Assembly (NCBI GenBank): GCA_934096985.1
Contig: CAKONC010000003.1
Span: 86,629-150,628, forward strand
Length of the DNA stretch: 64,000 nucleotides
Direction: 5' to 3'
DNA from: an uncultured Bacilli bacterium
GTDB lineage: Bacteria; Bacillota_I; Bacilli_A; RF39; UBA660
Numbering within the stretch: the stretch's first letter is position 1; each line of letters opens with the position of its first letter. A program made the position numbers and the translations under genes. Under the pieces are notes generated by a model. It saw only the letters and a program-made list of their open reading frames with translations. It was not told the DNA's origin and did not search any database. Below, piece after piece: positions 44,392 through 53,522 of this stretch.

Positions 44392-44670
44392 TTTTTCACG
44401 TCCTTACATTGTAAACAGGCTTTACACAATCTTTTGCAATTTATCATTCAATCCAAGTTGATTTTTTCCTTATATTTTTTTCTAGCTAATTTTTCTTTTT
44501 CATTTAATAAATACAAATTTACCACCGACATAATTTCAACTCTAGAAATTTAAATTATAATTATTATACTATAAATTAACAAAATTCTCCATATTTCCGT
44601 GGTATTTAAATAATAAATTATATATAATAATTTTAGAAATGAAACATAGTTCGTAACCTGTTGTTTATTT
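44392..44670. other. Intergenic stretch upstream of the HD gene and repeat copy 2
   Basis: No gene is supported here. A TATAAT-like element lies near 44622 (TATATAATAATT). Just before the repeat is AGTTCGTAA (44648-44656), also found at the same distance before copy 3, so the repeated unit probably begins near 44630. Confidence 0.4.
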
Positions 44671-44783
44671 GCTCCAGATTGATAGGAAACTCGGAAAATT
44701 AACTTCTGAGAGTAATAAATGCTAACTAGAAATAGTTAGTTTTTTTGTTATGTAAATGAGCCTTATTTATGTTAAATATAGAA
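44671..44783 (+). repeat. tRNA-linked repeat, copy 2
   Basis: The unit starts with GCTCCA (the tRNA-Gly 3' end) then GATTGATAGGAAACTCGG. It keeps the CTCGGAA/TTCTGAG hairpin with a different loop, and the CTAACTA/TAGTTAG hairpin followed by seven T. Similarity to copy 1 runs on to ATGTTAAATATAGAAA. Upstream it has AGTTCGTAA instead of a tRNA body. Confidence 0.85.
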
Positions 44784-45110
44784 ACAAAAGAATTAAAAAT
44801 AAGTGATGGTGCATTTCTATTTGAATATTTAACATTAACAAATTCATCACTCATTATTTTAAATTCACTTGGAATCTTTATTTTAAATCCATCAAACATT
44901 TCATATTGCGTTTCAATGTTATTACCCTTATTAGTAGTAATGACTAATGTGTTTTCAATTTCACTTAAATTTTCCGTTTTTGTAATATTTGGTATTGTTA
45001 TAATTGCCTAAATAATTAAAACTACTATGCTAATTATCAAGCACTATAATAGGAAGTGCTACAATAATAATTAAAAGTATACTAATGATTGTTATATTAA
45101 ATGGAATCAT
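44726..45110 (-). pseudogene. Broken membrane/lipoprotein-like gene cut off at repeat copy 2
   Basis: On the minus strand two overlapping N-terminal pieces with hydrophobic segments are seen (MIPFNITIISILLIIIVALP ending in TAG at 45030). In another frame LIISIVVLII is followed by TAG, then a good coding stretch with ITKTENLSEIENTLVITTN and DGFKIKIPSEFKIMSDEF. It reads into repeat copy 2, where it stops at 44726. The stop codon, frame change and abrupt end at the repeat mark a decayed, truncated gene. The original function is unknown. Confidence 0.55.
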
Positions 45111-45158
45111 ATTATTTATTGTCAGTTTCCAAATTGCAATTTGCATTATTATTTATTT

Positions 45159-46154
45159 TTACTTTTTATTCATCCACTCAACTGTATCCTTTATTGTATC
45201 TTTCATATTTCTATTTTTAAATTTCAACTTTTCTTTAGCTTTTTCATTACTGAAATTAGCATTAGAAGATAGTGTATATAGTGAATACTTTGTAAAAAGT
45301 GGAGTTTGTTTCTTTAAATTATAATATACTTCAAAAAAAGGTGCTATTAATTTTGCAAGACCTATTGGTAATACAATTTTAATCTTTTTTCTTCCTTGCA
45401 CATCACAAATTAAATCGCATAATTCTTTTATTGCAATATATCTATTAGATAAGATATAGCATTCACCATTAATACCATTTTTACAAGCACTAACAACACC
45501 ATCTGCTACATCTCTTACATCAACAAAATCATATCCACCTTTTACACAAGCAAATAATTTGCCATTTGCAACTTCTTTTATTAATTGTGTTAAGTGACTA
45601 TTGCCAAAATCATTTGGACCTATAATACCAGATGGATGAATTATACAAGCATTCAAATTTTTACCCTTTACTGCATCAATTACATACTTCGCAGCTTCTG
45701 CTTTTGTTTTTGCATATAATCCCTCAACATTATCAGGGTTAAAATTAGTTATTTCTGTTATTAATTCATTGTTAGGTGGCTCTGGGATTGCATGAACACT
45801 ACTAATATAGATAAGTTTTGCTTTTGACTCTATTACCTTATCTACTATATTTTTAGTTCCATTAACATTAACATTATAAACAAGTGGATTGTATTTTGAT
45901 TTTATATATACTACTGCAGCACAATGAATTACAAAAACTTCTTTTCCATCAGTATTTTCAAAAATTAATGATAAAGTTTCTTTTTTAGTTACATCACCAT
46001 AGTAGATTTTACATTTTAATCCTTCAAGTGATTTAATAGAATCGCCTTTTAATACAAAAGCCCTAATTTCATTATCAGCATCTTGTTCTAACTTTCTTAT
46101 AATGTTATTACCTAAAAAACCATTTGCTCCTGTTATTATATAGATTTTTTTCAC
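45159..46154 (-). CDS. NAD-dependent epimerase/dehydratase family protein
   Basis: The protein of about 331 residues has a Rossmann TGANGFLG motif at the N-terminus and the catalytic YxxxK in YAKTKAEA. VIHCAA, HPSGIIGP and FVDVRDVADGVV are typical of extended SDR proteins (3-beta-HSD/dihydroflavonol-reductase-like). The start is probably GTG 46154, with AGGTGA 8 bases upstream. It lies alone between two repeat copies. The substrate, possibly a sugar nucleotide or steroid-like ketone, cannot be fixed. Confidence 0.85.
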   Translation of the reverse strand: MKKIYIITGANGFLGNNIIRKLEQDADNEIRAFVLKGDSIKSLEGLKCKIYYGDVTKKETLSLIFENTDGKEVFVIHCAAVVYIKSKYNPLVYNVNVNGTKNIVDKVIESKAKLIYISSVHAIPEPPNNELITEITNFNPDNVEGLYAKTKAEAAKYVIDAVKGKNLNACIIHPSGIIGPNDFGNSHLTQLIKEVANGKLFACVKGGYDFVDVRDVADGVVSACKNGINGECYILSNRYIAIKELCDLICDVQGRKKIKIVLPIGLAKLIAPFFEVYYNLKKQTPLFTKYSLYTLSSNANFSNEKAKEKLKFKNRNMKDTIKDTVEWMNKK

Positions 46155-46382
46155 AATATTTATCACCTACCACTCCATTCTAAAAAATAAATCTAAGCTC
46201 TCTCTTATATAATTATACCACAATTTCACAATTATTTTTTAAGAAGTATATGAATGATGGTGTAAAATATTTTTGGGTAGACATAAAAAAATTATCCATA
46301 ATTATTAAAATTTGTCATTTAAGAAAAAATGATGCATAATCATATATAGAAAGAGAGCAAGTTCGTAAAATGTATTTAAACC

Positions 46383-46490
46383 GCTCCAAATTGATAGGAA
46401 ACTCGGAATTTATCTTCTGAGGTAATAAATGCTAACTAGAAATAGTTAGTTTTTTTTTATGTAAATGATTACTTTTGGTTATAGAAAATA
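46383..46490 (+). repeat. tRNA-linked repeat, copy 3
   Basis: The unit starts GCTCCAAATTGATAGGAAAC, keeps the CTCGGAA/TTCTGAG hairpin and the CTAACTA/TAGTTAG hairpin with nine T, then TTATGTAAATGATT and GGTTATAGAAAA like the other copies. Upstream is AAGTTCGTAA and a CATAAT element, as in copy 2. The rest of the gap 46155-46639 holds a small hairpin (GGATGA/TCATCC near 46536) and a short minus-strand fragment coding ITRTIKMGSLPNVVCEQ that may be a gene remnant. Confidence 0.85.
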
Positions 46491-46639
46491 TTATATTTTA
46501 TATTTTGTACTTTCTTAATTAAAGGTATTATAAAAGGATGATTTTCATCATCCCATAATCTCAATTCATTTATTGTTCACAAACAACATTCGGCAAAGAA
46601 CCCATTTTAATAGTTCTTGTTATTTTATATTTTATAGCC

Positions 46640-47038
46640 TTAATTATCATCTTTTTGTAATTCATGATTACAACTGTTATCGCTACACAAATCAATTAAA
46701 ACTATTCCATTTGATTCTTCTTTTAACTGAATATATGTTAGAATTTTTTCCTTTTTTGCATCACCAGTTGGGTCCACAGAAATAACTGTTATAATATCAT
46801 CTTTAACTTCGTATCTAAAATCATCGACGGAAAAACTATCTAGATTTGCATAATTATAAAAAGAAAATGTTCCAGTCCCTTTTTCTTTAAATATATATTT
46901 TTCTTCACATTTAGTGCCATAAATTGTTTTCCATTCATATGTCCATGTACCAGCAATTTTTTTATTTATGTTATTTCCGCATCCAGTCAAACTAAATATT
47001 GTTATACTAATTAACAATAAATATAATATTTTTTTCAT
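46640..47038 (-). CDS. Small lipoprotein
   Basis: The 132-residue protein has lipobox FSLTGCGN. The mature domain starts KIAGTWTYEW and continues with alternating strands and a basic/acidic loop (SVDPTGDAKKEK), which fits lipocalin-like DUF5640-type domains found in exported proteins. The ribosome site AAGGGTG lies inside the short upstream frame that overlaps its start by ATGA. Confidence 0.7.
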   Translation of the reverse strand: MKKILYLLLISITIFSLTGCGNNINKKIAGTWTYEWKTIYGTKCEEKYIFKEKGTGTFSFYNYANLDSFSVDDFRYEVKDDIITVISVDPTGDAKKEKILTYIQLKEESNGIVLIDLCSDNSCNHELQKDDN

Positions 47039-47196
47039 ATAATCACCCTTATTTTATTTTTTTGATATGTTTCATTTCCTTCAGAATCAGGATTCAAATA
47101 AAGTTTACCTTTTTCATATTTGTAAGTTAATTCTTTAGTTAATCCATTACTGTCATCTTTATTATCAAATGTAAGTAATATTTTTTTATCTTCCAT
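47035..47196 (-). pseudogene. 53-codon fragment of an exported-protein-like gene
   Basis: The frame starts ATG 47196 and encodes a sequence with LLTFDNKDDSNGL and LTYKYEKGKLYLNPDSEG. This looks like the end of a lipocalin-like lipoprotein domain, similar in style to the downstream lipoprotein. It has no signal and no clear ribosome site. It overlaps the next gene by 4 bases. It is either a remnant of a paralogue or a coupled small gene. Confidence 0.4.
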
Positions 47197-47237
47197 GTTT
47201 ATGACTATTTTACAATATTGTGCTTAAATTTTATATG

Positions 47238-47603
47238 CTAATTTGATTTTGAAAGAAGCATAATTCCACCAATAATAGATAATGGTGATAAAATTGTTGC
47301 AATGCCCATAAAGGCAAAACCAATCGTAGAAATTATATGACTTGCTATAATTAAAGTCTCACCTGTATTATTTAAGTTTTCTTTTTTCCTTTTAAAATAT
47401 GAGATAACTGTAAAAATTAGCAAAACAATAATGGTAGCAGATAATATTAGCATAAAAACATCCATTAATTTTTCAAAATCATCAGTGTAATGATAGTCTT
47501 CAATAAAAGCACTAATTTTTATAGTACCATTTTGAATTAAAAGGTAAACTATTTGAAAAATTCCTACAATAATATTTAAAATTCCTAAGACTTTTCTTTT
47601 CAT
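47238..47603 (-). CDS. Four-helix membrane protein
   Basis: The 121-residue protein has about four membrane segments: the start KVLGILNIIVGIFQIVYLL, a middle hairpin, and the end GFAMGIA-like region rich in Gly and Ile (STIGFAFMGIATILSPLSII). It resembles DUF4064-type small membrane proteins. The function is unknown. Confidence 0.6.
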   Translation of the reverse strand: MKRKVLGILNIIVGIFQIVYLLIQNGTIKISAFIEDYHYTDDFEKLMDVFMLILSATIIVLLIFTVISYFKRKKENLNNTGETLIIASHIISTIGFAFMGIATILSPLSIIGGIMLLSKSN

Positions 47604-47707
47604 TATTAATTACTCCTTTTATAATTTACATTACACAATACGTATCATAAATTAAAGTTTAAGTAAAGAGTTCTTATGACAGAAATAATTATTTTACAAT
47701 ATATTGA

Positions 47708-48742
47708 CTATTCATCAAAATTGAAATTCAAATATATATAATTTGTCATTTTATAAGATAGAGTATCCTCTATTAATTTATTAGCTACACTAGAACATTC
47801 TGATATTCTTTTACCATCAAACAATGGATTAATATATCTTATTTTAGAGGCATGGCGTACATAATATACACCTTTAGGTTCTGTTTTAGAAACATTTATA
47901 CTTTTTGCATTTCTCCAATAGTTAAATATTTTGCTATATTTTGAATTTTCAATAATTTTAACTACATCAAGTTCTTTTAATTCATATAATTCTTTTTTAG
48001 TTATTTTGCCTTCATTATTTAATCTTTTTAGAATATCTGCCAATAATTGCATTGAATATCTTGTTTTATCACCTTGATAAATTGCAGATAATTTACTTGT
48101 TATTTTCACAAAATCTATAGCAACTTTTTTTGTTTTAAAACCTAATTCTGCTTCACTATTTTCATTTATTTGAATATTTACGTCATTATAAAACGCTCTT
48201 ATATCATTAAAACCTAATAAATTATATGTAAATAAAGCATTTGAAAGTGAATATTCTAGTCTATCCGCAGATAATTTCGGAGTATCATTATCAGCAATTG
48301 GATATATATGGTAATTATCTACCTCTTCAAGCTTAATTCCATCTCTTTTTAACAAAGACATTATTTCTTTCGAGTTCTTTATTATTTCAGTTGTTAAATC
48401 TTCAGTTGACTCTTGTGTCATAAAATCACCATTTAAATAATCTACACAATGTTTAAATACAGGGGTTGCAATATCATGAAATAAACCTGCTAAAGCTTGC
48501 TTTTTATCATGAGTGAAGTGCCATACAATTAAGGCAACAGCAATCGAATGATCCAAACTGGAATAAAAAAAGCTACTTTCAAACAAATCAGAGTATATAG
48601 TGCCACATGTAATGCTTATATATTGCTGTGATAACAATTCCTTCGTGTTAATATAATCATTTAACCAACTTGGAAAATTAGGCTCCAAAATATTAAAATA
48701 ATCTTTAATTGATTCATCAACATTCTCTAAATATCCATTCAT
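47708..48742 (-). CDS. HD-domain phosphohydrolase (paralogue 2)
   Basis: The 344-residue protein aligns over its whole length with the HD protein at 43363, with the same LDHSIAVAL, LFHDIATPVFKHC and SADRLEYSLS residues. The metal and catalytic positions are kept in both, so neither looks inactivated. The two genes are 3.3 kb apart with unrelated genes between, in the accessory stretch marked by the repeats. The substrate is unknown. Confidence 0.8.
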   Translation of the reverse strand: MNGYLENVDESIKDYFNILEPNFPSWLNDYINTKELLSQQYISITCGTIYSDLFESSFFYSSLDHSIAVALIVWHFTHDKKQALAGLFHDIATPVFKHCVDYLNGDFMTQESTEDLTTEIIKNSKEIMSLLKRDGIKLEEVDNYHIYPIADNDTPKLSADRLEYSLSNALFTYNLLGFNDIRAFYNDVNIQINENSEAELGFKTKKVAIDFVKITSKLSAIYQGDKTRYSMQLLADILKRLNNEGKITKKELYELKELDVVKIIENSKYSKIFNYWRNAKSINVSKTEPKGVYYVRHASKIRYINPLFDGKRISECSSVANKLIEDTLSYKMTNYIYLNFNFDE

Positions 48743-48803
48743 TTCTTTTCCTCATTCAATAGGAATTATACTATATTTAAAATATTATTTCTACATTATT
48801 TAA

Positions 48804-49313
48804 TTATTTGTTTTTACTAACAATAATTATCCCAAATAGTGAACATATAAAAATTACTGGAGCAATTCTAATAAATAACCATTCAAAGCCATGAAATAAT
48901 GCTCCAAATGTAGCCATTTCAGGATCAGTATAGTCCCAATTAATATAAAAACTTTTTAGGAAAAAGAGCATTAAAAATACAATCCAGATACTTATACAAA
49001 TGCCTATAAAAAAATATAACCATCTTTTTTTCTTTAACTTTCCATCACAATATAACTTATTATTAATTACCTCCAACTTTTCTGAGATAACTTTTAATTC
49101 ATTATTTTTGTCTTCTTCAATAGTTTCTCCTAGCAAAGTACTTACGGATACATTAAACTCATTTGATATAGCAATAAGCATTTCTGCATCAGGAACTGAT
49201 AAACCCTGTTCCCATTTTGAAATTGTTTGTCTTACAACATTTAATTTAATGCTTAATTCTTCTTGAGATAAACCTTTTTGTTTTCTTAATATTTTAATAT
49301 TTTCTTTTAACAT
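48804..49313 (-). CDS. XRE-family regulator with C-terminal membrane helices
   Basis: The 169-residue protein has an HTH_3 domain (about 5-60: KILRKQKGLSQEELSIKLNVVRQTISKWEQG). A linker and two membrane helices follow (about 97-120 and 147-165), a common membrane-tethered XRE layout in Firmicutes. It is downstream of nothing obvious on its strand and may control the HD gene that follows it. Confidence 0.85.
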   Translation of the reverse strand: MLKENIKILRKQKGLSQEELSIKLNVVRQTISKWEQGLSVPDAEMLIAISNEFNVSVSTLLGETIEEDKNNELKVISEKLEVINNKLYCDGKLKKKRWLYFFIGICISIWIVFLMLFFLKSFYINWDYTDPEMATFGALFHGFEWLFIRIAPVIFICSLFGIIIVSKNK

Positions 49314-49383
49314 AAATTCTTCCTTTCCCTAAACACATTTTAGTATAAATAAATTTTACATACAAGCAATGAATATTAACATA

Positions 49384-49405
49384 AAAAAAATACCCAATTA
49401 GGTAT
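49384..49405 (-). terminator. Terminator after the gene at 49408
   Basis: An ATACC/GGTAT-type hairpin followed by a run of eight T on the minus strand. Confidence 0.65.
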
Positions 49406-49407
49406 TA

Positions 49408-50340
49408 TTAATTTGATAAATCTTGTGATTTTTTCCTATTTATTTTCAAAGAAATTACTTTTTCACTGTTTGTTTTTTCTATAAGTCCTTTTTTGAATTT
49501 AGAAATTTCACCTTTACTTAATGATACACTAAAAAAGCCAAACTCGCTTCCTAAATATTCAAAACTTTCAATAAAATCTTTTATACAAATATACTCAAAG
49601 TTATAAACTAAACTATTTGATAAGGTAATTCTACATAACATTGCAGCAATATCATAGAATTCTTCAGTAGCATTTTTTTTACAAAGTAAATCATATAATG
49701 CATTAAAAAATATATCCCATTCATTATCAGTAATTTGAATTGGTGGCAACTCTAACCCTACTAAATAAGCATCAAGTTCATGCATGACCTTAGCAACTGC
49801 CTCTTCTTTTGACAAAATACAATTTTCATTAGGATTACATAGTCTTATACTTGCTCTATTTCGCTGAATATTAAGAGCTTCATTATAACCATTTTCATCA
49901 TTATTTTCTTCATAAGTAATATAGTCATTCATTTTTGTACTATAAAATTCTTTTTCTTGAAGTATTTGTAATTCAGGAGTAGTTGATAGGCCTTTCACAA
50001 TTGCTTTACTTAAATCTTCTTTTTCTTTGCTTTCTTCAAAAACAGAATTAATTTTTTTTACACGTTTTCTAAAATCAAGTCCTGTTTTAATTATATCTAC
50101 TCCTGCCATGGTAGCACCAACGGATAAAACTGTTATTAAAACAATATTCAACGTTTCTGGTGTTGAAGAAATTCGTAATGCAATTGCAGCCCCAGAAACA
50201 ACAATTGTTGTTATCATTAAATGTCTTAATTTGCCTTTAATATTTATTTTACTCTTAAATTCTTTTTCTTTTTTTCTTAGTTGCACTAAAGTTAATTCTT
50301 CATCAAGTGGTTTAATATCTCTTCCCTTTTTCATAGTCAT
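49408..50340 (-). CDS. Unknown protein with two membrane helices
   Basis: The 310-residue protein has a basic cytoplasmic start, two adjacent membrane helices (about 42-61 and 66-84) and a large helical cytoplasmic domain with ECIL-like Cys and ICIKDFIESFEYLGSEFG near the end. AAGGGG precedes the ATG. No family is recognised. It is probably transcribed with the HExxH gene upstream. Confidence 0.6.
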   Translation of the reverse strand: MTMKKGRDIKPLDEELTLVQLRKKEKEFKSKINIKGKLRHLMITTIVVSGAAIALRISSTPETLNIVLITVLSVGATMAGVDIIKTGLDFRKRVKKINSVFEESKEKEDLSKAIVKGLSTTPELQILQEKEFYSTKMNDYITYEENNDENGYNEALNIQRNRASIRLCNPNENCILSKEEAVAKVMHELDAYLVGLELPPIQITDNEWDIFFNALYDLLCKKNATEEFYDIAAMLCRITLSNSLVYNFEYICIKDFIESFEYLGSEFGFFSVSLSKGEISKFKKGLIEKTNSEKVISLKINRKKSQDLSN

Positions 50341-50445
50341 ATTCCCCTTAAGTGCAATATATTATATCATTTTTCACAAGAAATGCAACTTATTGGTAAA
50401 GATTAATATTTTCCAAAAAAGTTTGACATACTTTATTATTAATAT

Positions 50446-51270
50446 TTATTGTCTTTTATAAATATTATCATGCTCAAAACTTACTTGTTTTATATTAAGT
50501 GGTTTAATTTTATTATCTAAATTTTTAAATTCACCATGTGTTCTTACATTTACAGGTATTATCCCTTGGAAAAAGTTTGTCATTATTCTACTACCAGCAT
50601 GATAACTATAAGTTCCGGGTGTATTTAGCCAGCTCATTCCCTCTGTAAAATATTCATAAGCTCCATTTGAAAGAGCACTAAAACATTTTTTAAAGTTTTC
50701 TTCTTCTGAGTCAAAAGCACTTCTTATGATTTTTTCCTTGTCCAGTAAATTCGCTAGTTTTGTAATATTACTAGTTTGTGCAGGGTAAATACCATTCTTT
50801 TTACCATATATTTGACTTGCAACATAATTTACTATCGCTTCCATATAAACAAAATTACCATCTATAATGGGTGTTGTTCCATCGTCCAACTTAATGTAGG
50901 TACCAAATATTTGCTTTTCACTTTTGTCTTCTTGCTTAATTGTATAAATACTATGAGTAAGCTCATGAAAAAATACTTTTATATATTCTTCACGAAGCAA
51001 GGGGCTTTCTAAATCTTGTCTGGTAAAATACATGGTGATTGTATTTTTGTCAAATCCTTCATATTGTCCTACTAATGTACCAAATGATTTACTTGGATTC
51101 ACTAACACTATAAAATTTAAATTATCATTTAATCTATCGATTATTTCATCAAATGAAATAACATTACCAAAAATCTTTACATGGATAGTTACATATTCCA
51201 GTATTAAATTTCTGATAAAATCATCATTAATATTTTTATTATTGAAAAAGTTTATTAATTCTTGTGGCAT
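50446..51270 (-). CDS. Putative zinc-metallopeptidase-like protein (HExxH)
   Basis: This protein of about 274 residues has FFHELTHSIYTI, an HExxH zinc motif (HELTH), near residue 115-120. A possible downstream Glu ligand lies in VYMEAIVNYVASQIYG. There is no signal peptide or membrane helix, so it looks cytoplasmic. GGATG lies before ATG 51270; the longer frame adds 16 hydrophobic residues. No peptidase family is recognised with confidence. Activity is plausible but unproven. Confidence 0.6.
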   Translation of the reverse strand: MPQELINFFNNKNINDDFIRNLILEYVTIHVKIFGNVISFDEIIDRLNDNLNFIVLVNPSKSFGTLVGQYEGFDKNTITMYFTRQDLESPLLREEYIKVFFHELTHSIYTIKQEDKSEKQIFGTYIKLDDGTTPIIDGNFVYMEAIVNYVASQIYGKKNGIYPAQTSNITKLANLLDKEKIIRSAFDSEEENFKKCFSALSNGAYEYFTEGMSWLNTPGTYSYHAGSRIMTNFFQGIIPVNVRTHGEFKNLDNKIKPLNIKQVSFEHDNIYKRQ

Positions 51271-51358
51271 AAAAACATCCAATTTATAAATAATTATATC
51301 AATAAAAAATAATGTCAAATATGTATTTTAAAAAATTTAACATATAATTGACATCATT

Positions 51359-51802
51359 TTATTTTTTACGTCTATGAAGTAAAGGTATAACAATTCCCGC
51401 TATAGTTAAAATAATTTCTTTTGAATCATTAATTTTTTTTAAAGTGTTTTTTATTTTACTATTACTTCTTTCAATTATATTTTTACCAGTTTTTGCATAT
51501 AAAATGTCATTTACAATCTTTTGACCTTCAATAGCACTTGGACACGTAAAATCAATCATTTTGTCTAGTGTCTCTATTGTAATATTATTCTTTTTTTGTT
51601 TTACTTGAACATTTCCTTTATAAGTTTTTATATTACTTATGGGAATAACTTCGTAAATCTTTAACTTTTTATTAAAAATCCCTCTTTCCTTTGCAAATAA
51701 CATATTTTTATTTGTTAAGGTAAATTTTACGCTTTTTTTTATACCTTCAATAGTTATGTTTCCTTCATATAAAATTACTTCGTCTTTTTCTAAATTATAC
51801 AT
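51359..51802 (-). CDS. PH-like domain protein with C-terminal helix
   Basis: The 147-residue protein has a beta-rich N-terminal domain (about 5-100: VILYEGNITIEG, VKFTLTNKNMLFAK, YEVIPISNIKTYKG) in the pattern of bacterial PH/GRAM modules. A basic linker and one hydrophobic helix ending LLHRRKK follow. It may bind lipid or be tail-anchored. The function is unknown. Confidence 0.6.
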   Translation of the reverse strand: MYNLEKDEVILYEGNITIEGIKKSVKFTLTNKNMLFAKERGIFNKKLKIYEVIPISNIKTYKGNVQVKQKKNNITIETLDKMIDFTCPSAIEGQKIVNDILYAKTGKNIIERSNSKIKNTLKKINDSKEIILTIAGIVIPLLHRRKK

Positions 51803-51899
51803 GTATATTCTCCCACCTATTATAATAAGTATATAATATTTTTAATATATTTTACAATAACCTTTCAACCCGTATGTAAATAGTTTAACTACAATTAAC

Positions 51900-53117
51900 C
51901 TAAAACTCTCTATTATCATCTAAATTTTTTGGTAATTTATACTTTTCTAAAAGTTCTTCTTTTGTAATTTTAAAACGTGAAGCAAACTCAATATTGCCAA
52001 TAAATAATAACTTATAATTTTCCGGAGTAATTAATATTCCATTTTCTTTTAAGAAACTATATCTTGCATATGCATGGTCTGCAGATTGCATCAAACACAT
52101 AGCATTATTATATATAATTTCTATTATACCAATATATTTGTATACTCTTAACTTACTATAAATATTTTCTGTGCTTAATGCTAGTAATGCTGGAAATTTT
52201 TTTACCATAGAAAGTATAATTTTATAATCTATATCTAAAGCCAATAAATCATCTATTTTATTTTTCATATTTTCTTCACTTATTCCAAGAAGCTTTGGAT
52301 AAGATAAAGACATGCTTATTACTTCTTGATGTGTATAGCCTAAACTCATCACATAATCTATTTTTTGTTTTATTCGTATTTCACTAGTTCTAAATACACT
52401 TGGATTTCTTTTACTAATTTTAACAACATCTTCACTAGTGTATCCAAGTGATTTTAAAAAATTAAATTTTTCTTTAAAATTTTCATTTGATAAAGCAAGA
52501 AGTCTTGGCATTCCAGTTATTAATTTAACCATTTCATCCCTTTTATATCCAAATGACTGAATATATTCCATATTTTTAGTTAGAGTATTTATAGAGTATG
52601 TATATACAGAATTATTATCCATGGTAATTTTAATAAAATTATCCATAGTAAAGCCATAACTTAAAAAGAAATCAATTTTAGCACTTATATTATCTATTCC
52701 TAAAGCAAATATTTCTGCATTTTCTTTGAACAATTTATTTATCTGAGAAGTTTTATAACCTTTACTTTGAAAAAATGCAATTTTTTCTTCAATAACTTCT
52801 GAAGTAAAAGTAAATACTCTTGAAAATGAAATTATCACTTTTTGTACGTCTTCACTAGACAAGCCAAATCTATCTTTTAAGTAATCAATCTTTTGATTTA
52901 TACTATTAACACTTAAACTAAATACTGTAGGAAAAGACACAGTTGTTTTTATAATATTTTCGCGTGGCAAACCAATACTTATAAAATAGTTATAGATATC
53001 AATTGTTTTTTTATAAAATGTATCATCACTATATCTTTTATTACTATAACTATTTCTAATTAATTCAAATTGATCTTTTGTATAGCCTAAGCTTAAGTAT
53101 AATTTTTCTAAATTCAT
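51900..53117 (-). CDS. Helical-repeat protein resembling mTERF proteins
   Basis: The 405-residue protein is built of about nine consecutive repeats of 35 residues (about 6-324), each of the form FLxSLGYTxEDVVKxxxxxPxVFxxSxENIxxKID. A distinct C-terminal domain of about 75 residues contains LMQSADHAYARYSFLKENG and FKITKEELLEKY. The conserved Gly-Tyr, Pro and hydrophobic pattern is that of the mTERF motif, a helical solenoid that binds nucleic acid in mitochondria and chloroplasts. There is no signal or membrane segment. AAGGGG precedes the start. It is the last gene of a four-gene operon. Confidence 0.65.
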   Translation of the reverse strand: MNLEKLYLSLGYTKDQFELIRNSYSNKRYSDDTFYKKTIDIYNYFISIGLPRENIIKTTVSFPTVFSLSVNSINQKIDYLKDRFGLSSEDVQKVIISFSRVFTFTSEVIEEKIAFFQSKGYKTSQINKLFKENAEIFALGIDNISAKIDFFLSYGFTMDNFIKITMDNNSVYTYSINTLTKNMEYIQSFGYKRDEMVKLITGMPRLLALSNENFKEKFNFLKSLGYTSEDVVKISKRNPSVFRTSEIRIKQKIDYVMSLGYTHQEVISMSLSYPKLLGISEENMKNKIDDLLALDIDYKIILSMVKKFPALLALSTENIYSKLRVYKYIGIIEIIYNNAMCLMQSADHAYARYSFLKENGILITPENYKLLFIGNIEFASRFKITKEELLEKYKLPKNLDDNREF

Positions 53118-53126
53118 AATTACCCC

Positions 53127-53522
53127 TTATATTTCATTAAATAAAATTGGATTTGATTCTAAATCATCCACTACCATATCAAGACTTTCATTTTTATTTA
53201 ATCTATCATTAATATAATTTTTTATTTCATAAGCTTGTAAATTTAATATATATGGATTTGCATCAAATAATATATTTAAAGTTGTAAACCCATAACTAGT
53301 AAGTGCATTAAACAAATTTAAAATATCACTATTATCAGCACTTAAAAAACTTGCATTACTGCTTATAATGTTAATAACTTGCTCTTCACTACAATTAATG
53401 TTTCTTAAAAGATTTTCCTTTTCAATAACGTCATCATCTGTTAAATTTATAATTTCTGCATTTTCTTCAGTCATTGCTTTTATTGTATTTTCAGATAAGC
53501 CAAAATTAAGTAGTTCGTTCAT
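53127..53522 (-). CDS. Short mTERF-like helical-repeat protein
   Basis: This protein of about 131 residues has degenerate repeats of the same kind (NINCSEEQVINIISSNASFLSA, LTSYGFTTLNILFDANPYILNL). It lacks the C-terminal domain seen in its neighbours. The start is 53522, with TTGGAGG upstream. It overlaps the end of the upstream paralogue by 17 bases. It could be a trimmed paralogue or a small partner protein. The frame is intact. Confidence 0.5.
   Translation of the reverse strand: MNELLNFGLSENTIKAMTEENAEIINLTDDDVIEKENLLRNINCSEEQVINIISSNASFLSADNSDILNLFNALTSYGFTTLNILFDANPYILNLQAYEIKNYINDRLNKNESLDMVVDDLESNPILFNEI

Noticed and set aside
44769..45324. Plus-strand hydrophobic frames of about 80 codons
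   Set aside because: They are the opposite strand of the gene remnant and the epimerase gene; no ribosome sites.
46560..46655. Short minus-strand frame ending PNVVCEQ
   Set aside because: It looks like the end of a protein, but only about 26 codons can be followed and there is no family to name. Mentioned under repeat copy 3 only.
36201..49313. A complete integrative element or prophage
   Set aside because: There is no integrase, recombinase or replication gene; only repeats at the tRNA are seen.
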